A DNA stretch of 64,000 nucleotides from Roseicyclus marinus (GTDB taxonomy: Bacteria > Pseudomonadota > Alphaproteobacteria > Rhodobacterales > Rhodobacteraceae), in contig NZ_AP027266.1 in NCBI RefSeq assembly GCF_036322625.1, positions 3,103,001 to 3,167,000 on the forward strand. Reading direction: 5' to 3'. The position numbers were made by a program, and so were the translations under genes. Positions within the stretch are counted from its first letter, which is position 1; every line of letters starts with the position of its first letter. Below the pieces are notes generated by a model, which saw only the letters and a program-made list of their open reading frames with translations, was not told where the DNA came from and made no database searches. Shown here piece after piece: positions 8,222-17,344 of the stretch.

Positions 8222-9823
8222 TTATTCCGCAGGGGCCGCAGCGGCGACATCACGGCGGACGGCGCTCTTGCGGACGGTCATATAGAGGTTCCACGCCATG
8301 ATCAGCGCCCCGGTGAGGTAGAGAACCCCGCCCAGACCACGGACCACGTACATCGGGAACTTGGCGGCGACGGTGTCGGCAAAGGAATTCACCAGGAACC
8401 CTTGCGCATCCACTTCACGCCACATCAGGCCTTCCATGATGCCGGTCACCCACATCGATGCCGCGTAGAGAACGATACCGATCGTGGCGAGCCAGTAGTG
8501 CCAGCTGACCGCGCGCAGCGAATAGAGCCGCTGCTTGTTCCACAGCTTGGGGAACAGGTAGTAGAGCATCCCGAAGGTGATCATCCCGTTCCAGCCCAGC
8601 GCGCCGGAATGCACGTGGCCAATCGTCCAGTCGGTGTAATGCGACAGCGAATTGACCGCCCGGATCGACATCATCGGCCCCTCGAAGGTCGACATGCCGT
8701 AGAACGCGACCGAGGTGACCATCATCCGCAACACGGGGTCGGTCCGCAGCTTGTCCCATGCGCCCGAGAGCGTCATCAGACCGTTGATCATGCCGCCCCA
8801 GCTGGGCATCCACAGCACGATCGAGAACACCATCCCCAGCGTCGAGGCCCAATCAGGCAGCGCCGTGTAATGCAGGTGGTGCGGACCGGCCCAGATGTAG
8901 AGAAAGATCAGCGCCCAGAAGTGGATGATCGACAGCTTGTAGCTGTAGACCGGGCGTTCGGCCTGCTTGGGGATGAAGTAATACATCATGCCCAGGAAGC
9001 CCGCGGTCAGGAAGAAACCCACCGCGTTGTGGCCATACCACCATTGCGTCATGGCATTCTGCACGCCCGACATCACCGTGACCGAGCGCGAGCCAAAGAA
9101 CGACACCGGGATCTGCAGGTTGTTGACCACATGCAGCATCGCCACGGTGACGATGAAGGACAGAAGGAACCAGTTGGCGACGTAGATGTGCGGCTCTTTC
9201 CGCTTCATCAGCGTGCCCATGTAAAGCGCCAGGAACGCCACCCAGACGATCGTCAGCCACAGGTCGGTCAACCATTCGGGTTCGGCATATTCCTGGCCTT
9301 GGGTCGAGCCCAGCAGGTAGCCGGTCGCCGCCATCAGGATGAAGAGCTGGTAGCCCCAGAACACGAACCACGCGAGGCCGCCGCCCCACATCCGCGCGGC
9401 AGATGTCCGCTGCACGATGTAGAAACTGGCCGCCAGAAGCGCGTTGCCCCCAAAGGCAAAGATCACTGCCGAGGTATGGAGCGGACGCAACCGGCCAAAG
9501 TTCAGATAGCCCTCGGCCCAATGGAAATTGAGCACCGGATAGGCCAGCTGAAAGGCGATGAACGTGCCCGCCAGGAAACCGACCACGCCCCAAAAGACCG
9601 TGGCGATGGCGGCCGCGCGCACGGGGCCGTCCATGTATTCATCGACCGGAACGGGCCGCTTGGCCTCTCCGGTGTTGCGCAGCACGTAGATGAACGTGAT
9701 GGCGGCCGCACTCATGATCAGCAGCGCGTGAACCAGGTAGGCCACGTCGCGTGCATAATTGGCCGCGATCGCGGCACAGACCGCGACAAGGCCAAGGATC
9801 AGCAGCTTTACGTAATCAAGCAT
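8222..9823 (-). CDS. ccoN: cbb3-type cytochrome c oxidase, catalytic subunit I
   Basis: A 533-residue haem-copper oxidase subunit with about twelve membrane helices. Typical segments include [18 protein letters not shown] near residue 95 (written in the family as the first haem ligand region), [18 protein letters not shown] (copper-ligand His), [17 protein letters not shown] (His pair) and [16 protein letters not shown] near the haem-binding His residues. It reduces oxygen to water with very high affinity and pumps protons. The start at 9823 (MLDYVKLL) is used; an upstream in-frame Met would add 34 residues of arginine-rich sequence. Two FNR-type boxes lie about 95-140 bases upstream, shared with the divergent stress-protein gene. 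Confidence 0.96.
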   Translation of the reverse strand: MLDYVKLLILGLVAVCAAIAANYARDVAYLVHALLIMSAAAITFIYVLRNTGEAKRPVPVDEYMDGPVRAAAIATVFWGVVGFLAGTFIAFQLAYPVLNFHWAEGYLNFGRLRPLHTSAVIFAFGGNALLAASFYIVQRTSAARMWGGGLAWFVFWGYQLFILMAATGYLLGSTQGQEYAEPEWLTDLWLTIVWVAFLALYMGTLMKRKEPHIYVANWFLLSFIVTVAMLHVVNNLQIPVSFFGSRSVTVMSGVQNAMTQWWYGHNAVGFFLTAGFLGMMYYFIPKQAERPVYSYKLSIIHFWALIFLYIWAGPHHLHYTALPDWASTLGMVFSIVLWMPSWGGMINGLMTLSGAWDKLRTDPVLRMMVTSVAFYGMSTFEGPMMSIRAVNSLSHYTDWTIGHVHSGALGWNGMITFGMLYYLFPKLWNKQRLYSLRAVSWHYWLATIGIVLYAASMWVTGIMEGLMWREVDAQGFLVNSFADTVAAKFPMYVVRGLGGVLYLTGALIMAWNLYMTVRKSAVRRDVAAAAPAE

Positions 9824-9916
9824 TGATCGTCCCTTCGTCCTGCCCCGGTTCCGACTCGAAAGCCGTCCGGAGCTGTTCCATCTGCCTCCACATCGCGGAA
9901 GGGGCGCGACAGGGCC

Positions 9917-9930
9917 TTGATCCATGTCAA
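9917..9930. promoter_or_regulatory. FNR/FnrL-type box, ccoN-proximal
   Basis: TTGAT-CCAT-GTCAA matches the FNR consensus with one mismatch. The centre is about 100 bases upstream of the ccoN ATG. Likely activates ccoNOQP under low oxygen. Confidence 0.75.
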
Positions 9931-9948
9931 ATGCAACTCATGGGTCGG

Positions 9949-9962
9949 TTGATGCAGGTCAA
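9949..9962. promoter_or_regulatory. FNR/FnrL-type box, stress-protein-proximal
   Basis: TTGAT-GCAG-GTCAA, one mismatch to the consensus, centred about 63 bases upstream of the universal stress protein ATG. With -41.5 spacing transcription would start about 20 bases before that ATG. The two boxes in this divergent region are 32 bases apart, about three helical turns. Confidence 0.72.
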
Positions 9963-10018
9963 GGTGCGGCACCCTGTCTCGGTCTAGGCCTTGGATGGGC
10001 CAATCGAGGGAGGCTTCC

Positions 10019-10858
10019 ATGACCTACAAATCCATCCTGACGATCCTGACCGACCCGTCCGAGGTGGGCGCGGTTCTGTCCGCCGCGATCCCCTTCGCGA
10101 CCGAAGCGGGCGCGCATCTGGATGTGCTGTGCCTTGGGATCGACCGGACCCAGACCGGGTATTATTTCGCCGGCGCGACCGCGCTGATGCATGACGAAAC
10201 CATCGCACAGGCACAGGCCGAAGCCGCCGCGATCGAGACCGCCGCCCGCGCCGAACTGGGGCGCAGCGACCTGTCCTGGGGCATCGATGCCTTGGTGGCG
10301 CAATCGGCCTCGGTTACCGGGCTTGTGGCGCGCCGGGCGCGTTTTGCAGATCTGGTGATCTTGCCCAAACCCTATGGCGAGGGGAAATATTCCGACGCGC
10401 CCGTCATCGTCGAATCCGCCATGTTCCAGGGCCAGGCCCCGGTGATCGTCCTGGCCGAGGGTGCGGCCCCGGCCGCGGCCCCGCGACGTGTCGTCGTGGC
10501 ATGGAACGAATCCGCCGAGGCCATGACAGCCGTCCGGCGCGCCCTGCCGATCCTCAAGACGGCGGCGCTGGTCGATATCTGCATCGTGGCACCTGAACGC
10601 CACGCCTCCGACACCACGGACCCGGGCGCGGAACTGTCACGGATGCTGAGCCGCCATGGCGTGAAGGTGGAGGTCACGATCCTCGCCCAGACGCTGCCCC
10701 GCGTCTCCGAGGTCATCGCCCGCCATGTCGCCGACATGGACGCCGACATGCTGGTGATGGGGGCCTATGGCCATTCGCGCTTCCGCGAAGCGATCCTTGG
10801 CGGGGCCACGCGCAACATGCTGGAACACGCGACCGTTCCGGTCCTGATGGCGCATTGA
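10019..10858 (+). CDS. Universal stress protein, two tandem Usp domains
   Basis: A 279-residue soluble protein with two UspA folds: residues about 1-145 and 150-279. The second domain ends in the nucleotide-binding motif GAYGHSRFREAILGGATRNML (G-x2-G-x9-G-S/T pattern) followed by VPVLMAH. Such proteins bind ATP or other nucleotides and help survival under starvation or oxygen limitation. The start at 10019 has a GGGAGG ribosome site 7 bases upstream. It is transcribed away from ccoN and shares an FNR-controlled intergenic region, so it probably belongs to the FnrL low-oxygen regulon. Confidence 0.9.
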   Translation: MTYKSILTILTDPSEVGAVLSAAIPFATEAGAHLDVLCLGIDRTQTGYYFAGATALMHDETIAQAQAEAAAIETAARAELGRSDLSWGIDALVAQSASVTGLVARRARFADLVILPKPYGEGKYSDAPVIVESAMFQGQAPVIVLAEGAAPAAAPRRVVVAWNESAEAMTAVRRALPILKTAALVDICIVAPERHASDTTDPGAELSRMLSRHGVKVEVTILAQTLPRVSEVIARHVADMDADMLVMGAYGHSRFREAILGGATRNMLEHATVPVLMAH

Positions 10859-10881
10859 GCGCCGGTCATCAGCCCCGGTAG

Positions 10882-10906
10882 GGTGCGCCGATCACGGCGC
10901 ACCTTT
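10882..10906. terminator. Bidirectional terminator between usp and fnrL
   Basis: GGTGCGCCG-ATCA-CGGCGCACC is a perfect 9-base-pair stem followed by TTT. It lies between two convergent genes and can serve both. Confidence 0.8.
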
Positions 10907-10925
10907 GCCGCACGGTGCGCCTGCC

Positions 10926-11669
10926 TCAAAACACCCCGCCATCCGCGTCATCTCCCGTTTCGTTCATCAGCATGTCGAAATCGGGAATGACGATATGGCG
11001 CTTGCCCTCGAGCCGGATCACGCCATCGCGCTTGAGCCCCGACATCTGGCGGCTGACCGTTTCCAGCGTCAGGCCAAGGTAGTCGGCCATTGCCTCGCGC
11101 GTCAGCGGCAGGTCAAAGGCCAGTGACCCGTTGTTGCCGGTCTGGTTGATCGTGGCGTCACGCCGGGCGATGATCGACAGGAAGCTCGCGATCTTCTCGC
11201 GCGCCGTCTTGCGCCCCAAAAGCAGCATCCATTCGCGCGCCGCATCCAGTTCGTCGAGCGTCATCTCCAGCAGGCGCTGGCTGACATGGGGTGTGTTGGT
11301 CAGCAAATCCTGGAACGGTTGCCGCCGGAAACAGCACAATTGCAGATCGGTCGTGGCCGTCACGTCATAGGAGGCATGCTCGCGATTGGGCCGACCCAGA
11401 AAATCCGACGGCAGCAAAAGACCGACCATCTGCCGCCGACCATCCTCCATCGTCTGGGTCAGCGCGGCCACGCCATGCACGACGGAGGCGACGAAATCCA
11501 TCTTGTCACCGGCCCAGACGATGGTCTGGCCGGCTTCGTAGTTGCGGTAGTACTTGATCGCTTCGAGGTGCTCCAATTCGTCACTCTCGCAGCGGGCGCA
11601 TACGGCGCGGTGACGTATAGGACAATCAGCGCAGTCGAGCTGCGGGAATGCAACCTGGCGTTGTGCCAT
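10926..11669 (-). CDS. fnrL: Crp/Fnr-family oxygen sensor FnrL
   Basis: A 247-residue transcription factor with an N-terminal cysteine cluster (C13, C16, C24, C27) plus a central C112-C113 pair; three of the first group and one central Cys would hold the oxygen-sensitive 4Fe-4S cluster, as in FnrL of Rhodobacter. The middle is a cyclic-nucleotide-like sensor domain, followed by a helix-turn-helix with the recognition helix segment ETVSRQMSGLKRDGVI, which carries the ExxSR motif of FNR proteins that read TTGAT half-sites. Divergent from hemN, with a perfect FNR box between them centred about 47 bases upstream of the fnrL ATG, suggesting autoregulation. Confidence 0.94.
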   Translation of the reverse strand: MAQRQVAFPQLDCADCPIRHRAVCARCESDELEHLEAIKYYRNYEAGQTIVWAGDKMDFVASVVHGVAALTQTMEDGRRQMVGLLLPSDFLGRPNREHASYDVTATTDLQLCCFRRQPFQDLLTNTPHVSQRLLEMTLDELDAAREWMLLLGRKTAREKIASFLSIIARRDATINQTGNNGSLAFDLPLTREAMADYLGLTLETVSRQMSGLKRDGVIRLEGKRHIVIPDFDMLMNETGDDADGGVF

Positions 11670-11709
11670 GGGTTAGGCTCCCTTCTGCCTTGCGGCGATC
11701 GGGGCTCGC

Positions 11710-11723
11710 TTGATCCAGATCAA
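11710..11723. promoter_or_regulatory. Perfect FNR/FnrL box between fnrL and hemN
   Basis: TTGAT-CCAG-ATCAA is an exact match to TTGAT-N4-ATCAA. It is centred about 43 bases upstream of hemN and 47 bases upstream of fnrL. For hemN this leaves almost no leader if the box acts at -41.5. Confidence 0.85.
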
Positions 11724-11759
11724 GGACAAACGGCGCGTTTCATCTGCAACGGTACAACA

Positions 11760-13115
11760 ATGGAACAGGTCAATCAACTTCGTCGCCTTGGGCTTTTTGA
11801 CGCCAAGGTGCCACGCTACACCAGCTACCCGCCTGCCACGAAGTTCTCGAACGACGTGAGCGGACCGGTGTTCCTCCACTGGCTGCGCGCGATCCCCAAA
11901 GGGGCGCGCCTGTCGCTATACCTGCATGTGCCGTTCTGCCGAAGGTTGTGCTGGTTTTGCGCGTGCCGGACGCAGGGCGTGCAATCGGATACGCCTGTGC
12001 AGGCCTATGTCGAAACCCTGAAACAGGAAATCGCGACATTGGGCCGCCTGTTGCCCGAAGGGGTCGAGGTGGCGCGGCTGCATTGGGGCGGGGGCACACC
12101 GACGCTTTTGTCGGCGGAGATGATGACGGGCCTGTCGCAAACATTGCGAAATGCCTTTGATTTCACGAAAGATTCCGAATTCTCGGTCGAGGTCGATCCG
12201 AACGAGATCGACGCGGCGCGCATCGATGCGCTGGCGGCGGCGGGGATGAACCGCGCCTCCATCGGGGTGCAGGATTTCGATCCGGACATCCAGCAGATCA
12301 TCGGGCGCCTGCAAAGCTACGAGGTGACGCGCGACGCGGTCGAGGCGTTGCGCGCGGCGGGAATCCATTCGCTGAACGCGGATATCCTGTTCGGATTGCC
12401 GAACCAGAGCCGGGAAAAGATCACCGATTCCGTGCAGATGCTTTTGTCCCTCGTGCCCGATCGGGTGGCGCTTTACGGCTATGCCCATGTGCCGTGGATG
12501 GCCAAGCGGCAGGCCATGATCCCGACCGAGGCGCTGCCCACGCCAGAGCAGCGGCTGGCCCTGTTCGAGACAGCCAGACGTTTGTTTTCATGGGATAATT
12601 ACGACGAGATCGGCATCGATCATTTCGCCCGGCCCGAGGACAGCATGGCGATTGCCGCGCGAAACGGGCATTTGCGGCGCAATTTCCAGGGTTATACGGA
12701 TGACACCTGCGACGTGCTGATCGGGCTGGGTGCATCGGCGATTTCGCGCTTCCCGCAAGGGTTTGCGCAGAATGCGAGTTCGACGGCGGCCTATCAGAAA
12801 TCGGTGCGCGCGGGCGAATTGGCGACCGGGCGCGGCCATGCCTTCAAGGGACAGGACCGTGTGCGCTCGCGGCTGATCGAGATGCTGATGTGTGATTTCA
12901 GGATCGAAAATGCCGAGATTCTAAGGGATTACGACCTGTCGGAGATCGAGCTTGCCGCGCTGGAACGCAGCGTCGCGGAGCAGTTTCCGGGCGTCACGCG
13001 CGTCTCGTCGAGCGGGTTCGAGATCCTGCCGGAAGGGCGGCCGCTGACGCGGATGATCGCGCGGGGGTTCGACGAATACGAGATGCGGGCGGAGGGGCAT
13101 TCCTCGGCGATCTGA
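11760..13115 (+). CDS. hemN: Oxygen-independent coproporphyrinogen III dehydrogenase
   Basis: A 451-residue radical SAM enzyme. The cluster motif C-x3-C-x2-C is in HVPFCRRLCWFCACRT (about residues 60-75), followed by HWGGGTPTLL, the SAM-binding glycine motif, and later LFGLPNQSREKI and the HemN C-terminal domain. It decarboxylates coproporphyrinogen III to protoporphyrinogen IX without oxygen, which anaerobic haem synthesis needs. ATG at 11760 is chosen because the preceding open frame contains fnrL promoter sequence. A perfect FNR box just upstream supports induction in low oxygen. Confidence 0.94.
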   Translation: MEQVNQLRRLGLFDAKVPRYTSYPPATKFSNDVSGPVFLHWLRAIPKGARLSLYLHVPFCRRLCWFCACRTQGVQSDTPVQAYVETLKQEIATLGRLLPEGVEVARLHWGGGTPTLLSAEMMTGLSQTLRNAFDFTKDSEFSVEVDPNEIDAARIDALAAAGMNRASIGVQDFDPDIQQIIGRLQSYEVTRDAVEALRAAGIHSLNADILFGLPNQSREKITDSVQMLLSLVPDRVALYGYAHVPWMAKRQAMIPTEALPTPEQRLALFETARRLFSWDNYDEIGIDHFARPEDSMAIAARNGHLRRNFQGYTDDTCDVLIGLGASAISRFPQGFAQNASSTAAYQKSVRAGELATGRGHAFKGQDRVRSRLIEMLMCDFRIENAEILRDYDLSEIELAALERSVAEQFPGVTRVSSSGFEILPEGRPLTRMIARGFDEYEMRAEGHSSAI

Positions 13116-13397
13116 GCCCTGCAAGACCCCGGAATGTCTGAAGATCGGGTAAAGATCCGGGCCAAGACATTAACGCTTGGTGACTTTTCGGGACCGAATC
13201 CTGACAGATCCTTTACGGCGACGACCGCGCGACGGCCTTTTTTGCCCGCATGGTTGACGAAAGGTGAACCCGCCGGGAGCCGGACGGCGCGACGGGTCGA
13301 TATCTTGCCAAAACCTTGCGCGGCCCGTGGCGCGGCAAGGGTCGGTTAACCACCTGGACAGGTCAGTTGGACCACACGGGACCGCGCAAGGCGGAGG
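13116..13397. other. Convergent intergenic region without a recognised feature
   Basis: 282 bases between the ends of hemN and yejF. I find no credible open frame, tRNA or strong hairpin; only short imperfect dyads around the segment with GCGCGGCCCGTGGCGCGG. Confidence 0.5.
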
Positions 13398-14978
13398 TCA
13401 CGCCGCGCCCAGTTCACCGAAGGCTGCGGTCAAAAGATCGCGGGTGTAGCGGGTCTGCGGATCGGCAAAGAGCGCCTCGGCCTCGCCCTGTTCGACCACA
13501 TCGCCATTCTTCATCACGATGACCTTGTGGCTCAGCGCGCGCACGACCTTGAGGTCATGGCTGATGAACAGATAGGCGATGGCGTTCTTGCGCTGGAGGC
13601 TGCGCAAGAGCTCCACGATCTGGACCTGCACGGTCATGTCGAGCGCGCTTGTCGGTTCGTCCAGCACCACGAGTTTGGGGCGCAGGATCATCGCGCGGGC
13701 AATCGCGATGCGCTGGCGCTGGCCGCCGGAAAATTCATGCGGGTAGCGGTCCATCATCGCGGGGTCGAGACCGACCTCGGACAGGATCGCGGCGACCTGC
13801 GCGCGGCGATCCTCGCGGCCGACGCCGTGGACCTCGAGCCCCTCGGCGATGATCTGTTCGACGGTCATCCGGGGGCTGAGGCTGCCGTAGGGGTCCTGGA
13901 ACACGATCTGCATGTCGCGCCTTAGCGGGCGCAGGTCGCGCGAATGCAGCCCCTGCACATCGCGGCCCATGAAGACCACCGGCCCCTGTGACGAAATCAG
14001 CCGCATGATGGCGAGCGCCAGCGTCGTCTTGCCCGAGCCGCTTTCGCCCACCACGCCCAAGGTTTCGCCCGCCCGCACGCTGAGGGTCGCGGCATTCACC
14101 GCTTTCACATGACCCACGGTGCGACGCATCAACCCGCGCTGGATCGGGAACCAGACGCGCAGGTCATGGGTGGCCACGATCTCGGGCGCATCCGCTGGCA
14201 CGGGGTCGGGGCGGCCCCGCGCCTCGGCGGCCAGAAGCTTGCGGGTATAGGGATGGCGGGGATTGGCGAAGATGTCTTCGGTCCGGCCCTGTTCCACGAT
14301 CTCGCCGCCCTGCATGACGCAGACGCGATCGGCGATGCGGCGCACGATGGTCAGGTCATGGGTGATGAACAAAAGGCTCATTCCCATGTCGCGCTTGAGA
14401 TCGGCCAGAAGGTCGAGGATCTGCGCCTGGATGGTGACATCGAGCGCGGTGGTGGGTTCATCGGCCACCAGAAGATCGGGGCCATTGGCCAGCGCCATGG
14501 CGATCATCACGCGCTGACGCTGCCCGCCCGAGAGCTGGTGGGGATAGGCCCCCAGACGGCTTTCGGGATCGCGGATGCCCACCTTGGTCAACAGCTCGAT
14601 CACGCGGGCGCGCGCCGCATCGCCGCGCAATCCCTGATGCAAGGCAAGGCTTTCGGTGATCTGCTTTTCCAGCGTGTGGAGCGGGTTGAGCGAGGTCATC
14701 GGCTCCTGAAAGATGAAGCTGATGTCATTGCCCCGGATGCGGCGCAGCGTGGCGGTATCGGCGCCGACCATTTCCTGTCCGGCATAGCGCACCGACCCGG
14801 TGATCTCGGTCGCGCCGGGGACAAGCGACACGGTGGAGAGCGCGGTCACGGATTTGCCCGAACCGCTTTCGCCCACAAGCGCCACGGTTTCGCCCTTGTC
14901 GACGTGAAAGGATACGCCGCGCACCGCATGGGTGGGGCCGAACCGGACCGAGAGATTTTCGACCTCGAGCACCTTCAT
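13398..14978 (-). CDS. yejF: Peptide ABC transporter ATPase, two fused domains (YejF type)
   Basis: A 526-residue protein with two complete ABC domains. The first has Walker A GESGSGKS (residues 36-43), LSGGQRQRV and DEPTTALD; the second has GESGSGKTT near residue 320, FSGGQRQRI and DEPTSALD. This fused DppD-DppF arrangement is characteristic of YejF. It powers import of oligopeptides; the E. coli Yej system also takes up the antibiotic microcin C. The start at 14978 begins with [13 protein letters not shown], the normal beginning of such domains. Last gene of the yejABEF operon, 22 bases after yejE. Confidence 0.92.
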   Translation of the reverse strand: MKVLEVENLSVRFGPTHAVRGVSFHVDKGETVALVGESGSGKSVTALSTVSLVPGATEITGSVRYAGQEMVGADTATLRRIRGNDISFIFQEPMTSLNPLHTLEKQITESLALHQGLRGDAARARVIELLTKVGIRDPESRLGAYPHQLSGGQRQRVMIAMALANGPDLLVADEPTTALDVTIQAQILDLLADLKRDMGMSLLFITHDLTIVRRIADRVCVMQGGEIVEQGRTEDIFANPRHPYTRKLLAAEARGRPDPVPADAPEIVATHDLRVWFPIQRGLMRRTVGHVKAVNAATLSVRAGETLGVVGESGSGKTTLALAIMRLISSQGPVVFMGRDVQGLHSRDLRPLRRDMQIVFQDPYGSLSPRMTVEQIIAEGLEVHGVGREDRRAQVAAILSEVGLDPAMMDRYPHEFSGGQRQRIAIARAMILRPKLVVLDEPTSALDMTVQVQIVELLRSLQRKNAIAYLFISHDLKVVRALSHKVIVMKNGDVVEQGEAEALFADPQTRYTRDLLTAAFGELGAA

Positions 14979-15000
14979 CGGGTCACGCCGGGCAGATGGA

Positions 15001-16179
15001 TCATCGGAACGTCTTTCGCGGGTCGAAGGCATCGCGGACGCCCTCGAAGATGAAGACCAGAAGCGAGAGCATGATCGCAAAGGCGAAAAAGGCGGTGAAG
15101 CCGAGCCACGTGGCCTGAAGGTTGTTTTTCGCCTGAAGCGTCATTTCCCCGAGGCTGGGGGCCGAGGAGGGCAGGCCGAAGCCGAGGAAATCGAGCGAGG
15201 CAAGCCCGCCGATCGTGCCCGTCACGACGAAGGGCAGGAAGGTGAGGGTCGCGACCATGGCATTGGGCAGGACATGGCGGAACATGATCTTGGCGTTCGA
15301 CACGCCCAGCGCGCGGGCGGCGCGGACATATTCGAAATTGCGCGCCCGCAGGAATTCGGCCCGCACCACGCCGACAAGGCCGGTCCAGCCGAAGAGCACC
15401 ATCAGGAAGACCAGAAGCCAGAAATCCATCACGAAAATCGCGGAGATGATGATGATGATGTAAAGGCTGGGGGTGGAATTCCAGATCTCGATCACGCGCT
15501 GGAAGATCAGGTCGAGCCAGCCGCCGTAATAGCCCTGTGCCGCGCCCGCCGCGATGCCGATGACGGAGGTGAGGAAGGTCACGACAAGCGCGAAGCTGAC
15601 CGAGAGGCGGAAGCCGTAGATCACGCGCGCCAGCACGTCGCGGGCGGTGTCGTCGGTGCCCAGCCAATGGTTGGCATCGGGCGGTGAGGGGGCCGCGCGG
15701 CCCAGATCGTTGACGGTGTTGTAGCTGTAGGGAATGAGCGGCCAGAGAAGCCAGCCCTGTTCTACGGTGTCACCGTTGAAGGTGCCGGTCGTCTGCACGG
15801 TTTCGATCACGCCTTCGGGGTCGTCCCAGCAATCTTCCAGCCCGCCCGAGATGATGAGGCATTGCACCTCGATGTCGCGGTAGACCGCTTCGGTGCGGAA
15901 ATCGCCGCCGAACTCCGTCTCGGGGTAGAAGTTGAAGATCGGGGTGTAATAGGCGCCGCGATATTGCACGAGGATCGGCCGGTCATTGGCGATGAATTCT
16001 GCAAACAGGCTGAGGCCGTAGAGCACGGCGAAGATCCAGAGCGACCAGAAGGCGCGGCGGTTGGCCTTGAAATTGTCCCAGCGGCGGCGGTTGAGCGGCG
16101 AGAGCCAGCCGCGCCGGACGGGGGGTGCGGCGGGGGGCGTGGGATCTTGGGTCTGTGGGGTTTCGACGGGCATGGCCAT
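15001..16179 (-). CDS. yejE: Peptide ABC transporter permease (YejE type)
   Basis: A 392-residue inner-membrane permease. A Pro-rich cytoplasmic N-terminus, then RRGWLSPLNRRRWDNFKANRR, a first helix, a large periplasmic insertion (about residues 55-170, with YSYNTVNDLGRAAPSPPDANHWLGTDDTARDVLARV ending it, quoted here only in part as HWLGTDDTARDVLARVIYGF) and a binding-protein-dependent transport domain with the EAA loop EFLRARNFEYVRAARALG. The long insertion distinguishes YejE from shorter DppC proteins. The ATG at 16179 lies 1 base after the yejB stop. Confidence 0.9.
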   Translation of the reverse strand: MAMPVETPQTQDPTPPAAPPVRRGWLSPLNRRRWDNFKANRRAFWSLWIFAVLYGLSLFAEFIANDRPILVQYRGAYYTPIFNFYPETEFGGDFRTEAVYRDIEVQCLIISGGLEDCWDDPEGVIETVQTTGTFNGDTVEQGWLLWPLIPYSYNTVNDLGRAAPSPPDANHWLGTDDTARDVLARVIYGFRLSVSFALVVTFLTSVIGIAAGAAQGYYGGWLDLIFQRVIEIWNSTPSLYIIIIISAIFVMDFWLLVFLMVLFGWTGLVGVVRAEFLRARNFEYVRAARALGVSNAKIMFRHVLPNAMVATLTFLPFVVTGTIGGLASLDFLGFGLPSSAPSLGEMTLQAKNNLQATWLGFTAFFAFAIMLSLLVFIFEGVRDAFDPRKTFR

Positions 16180-16180
16180 G

Positions 16181-17338
16181 TCAGGTTTCCCGCGTTTCGA
16201 AATCGATGCGGGGGTCGATCCAGACATACATCAGGTCCGACAGGATGTTCACCACCAGCCCGATCAGGCCAAAGACGAAGAGCGTGCCGAAGATCACCGG
16301 GTAATCGCGGCTGACGGCGGCCTCGAAGGCCAGCCGCCCCAGACCGTCGAGCGAAAAGATGGTTTCGATGATGAGGCTGCCGCCGAAGAAGACGCCGACG
16401 AAAACGGCGGGAAAGCCCGCGATCACGATCAGCATCGCGTTGCGGAAGACATGGCCATAAAGCACGCGCCCCTCGCGCAGGCCCTTGGCGCGGGCGGTCA
16501 TCACGTATTGCTTCTTGATCTCGTCGAGGAAGGAATTCTTGGTCAGAAGCGTCAGCGTGGCAAAGGCCGAGATGGTGGAGGCCAGGACCGGCAGGGTGAT
16601 GTGCCAGAAATAATCGCCGATCTGCTGGATCAGGGTCATGTCCTCGAACCCGTCCGAGGTCAGGCCGCGCAGCGGGAAGATCTGGAAATAGCGCCCGCCC
16701 GCGAAGACCACCAGAAGCAGGATGGCAAAGAGAAAGCCGGGGATGGCATAGGCGACGATGATGACGCCAGAGGTCCAGGTGTCGAATTTCGTGCCGTCGC
16801 GCGTGGCCTTGGCGATGCCGAGCGGGATCGAGACGATATAGGCGATGAGCGTCGACCACAGGCCCAGCGTGATCGAGACCGGCAGTTTCTCGATCACCAG
16901 GTCGATGACCGAGATGGAGCGGAAGTAGCTTTCGCCGAAATCGAAGCGGGCGTAATCCCACATCATCAGGAAGAAGCGCTCAACGCCGGGAATATCCTCG
17001 GCCCGGCATTGCTCGGCGCGCAGGCTGGGGGTGCCGGTGAAGCCCTCATCGCAGACGATGCGGGCGAAGTTGAACTGGATGCGCAATTCATCGAGGAATT
17101 GCGGCGGCAGGCCGCGCGCGCCCTGATAATCCACCGTCTCGATCTGGGCACCGCCGCCCGCGCCGTCGCCGTTTCCGCCCGAGATGCCGGCGAAGACATC
17201 ACCTTCGCCCTCGAGCTGGGCGATGACCTGTTCGATCGGGCCGCCGGGCACGAATTGGGTGAGGGCGAAGTTGATCACCATGATCCCCAGCAATGTGGGG
17301 ATCATCAGCAGGACACGTCTGAGGATATAGGCGCCCAT
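16181..17338 (-). CDS. yejB: Peptide ABC transporter permease (YejB type)
   Basis: A 385-residue inner-membrane permease beginning [20 protein letters not shown], the classic start of DppB-like permeases, with a helix, a long periplasmic loop of about 100 residues and five further helices. The EAA loop is visible around [20 protein letters not shown]. Together with YejE it forms the membrane channel of the importer. It follows yejA by only 6 bases and precedes yejE by 1 base. Confidence 0.92.
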   Translation of the reverse strand: MGAYILRRVLLMIPTLLGIMVINFALTQFVPGGPIEQVIAQLEGEGDVFAGISGGNGDGAGGGAQIETVDYQGARGLPPQFLDELRIQFNFARIVCDEGFTGTPSLRAEQCRAEDIPGVERFFLMMWDYARFDFGESYFRSISVIDLVIEKLPVSITLGLWSTLIAYIVSIPLGIAKATRDGTKFDTWTSGVIIVAYAIPGFLFAILLLVVFAGGRYFQIFPLRGLTSDGFEDMTLIQQIGDYFWHITLPVLASTISAFATLTLLTKNSFLDEIKKQYVMTARAKGLREGRVLYGHVFRNAMLIVIAGFPAVFVGVFFGGSLIIETIFSLDGLGRLAFEAAVSRDYPVIFGTLFVFGLIGLVVNILSDLMYVWIDPRIDFETRET

Positions 17339-17344
17339 ATCCGG

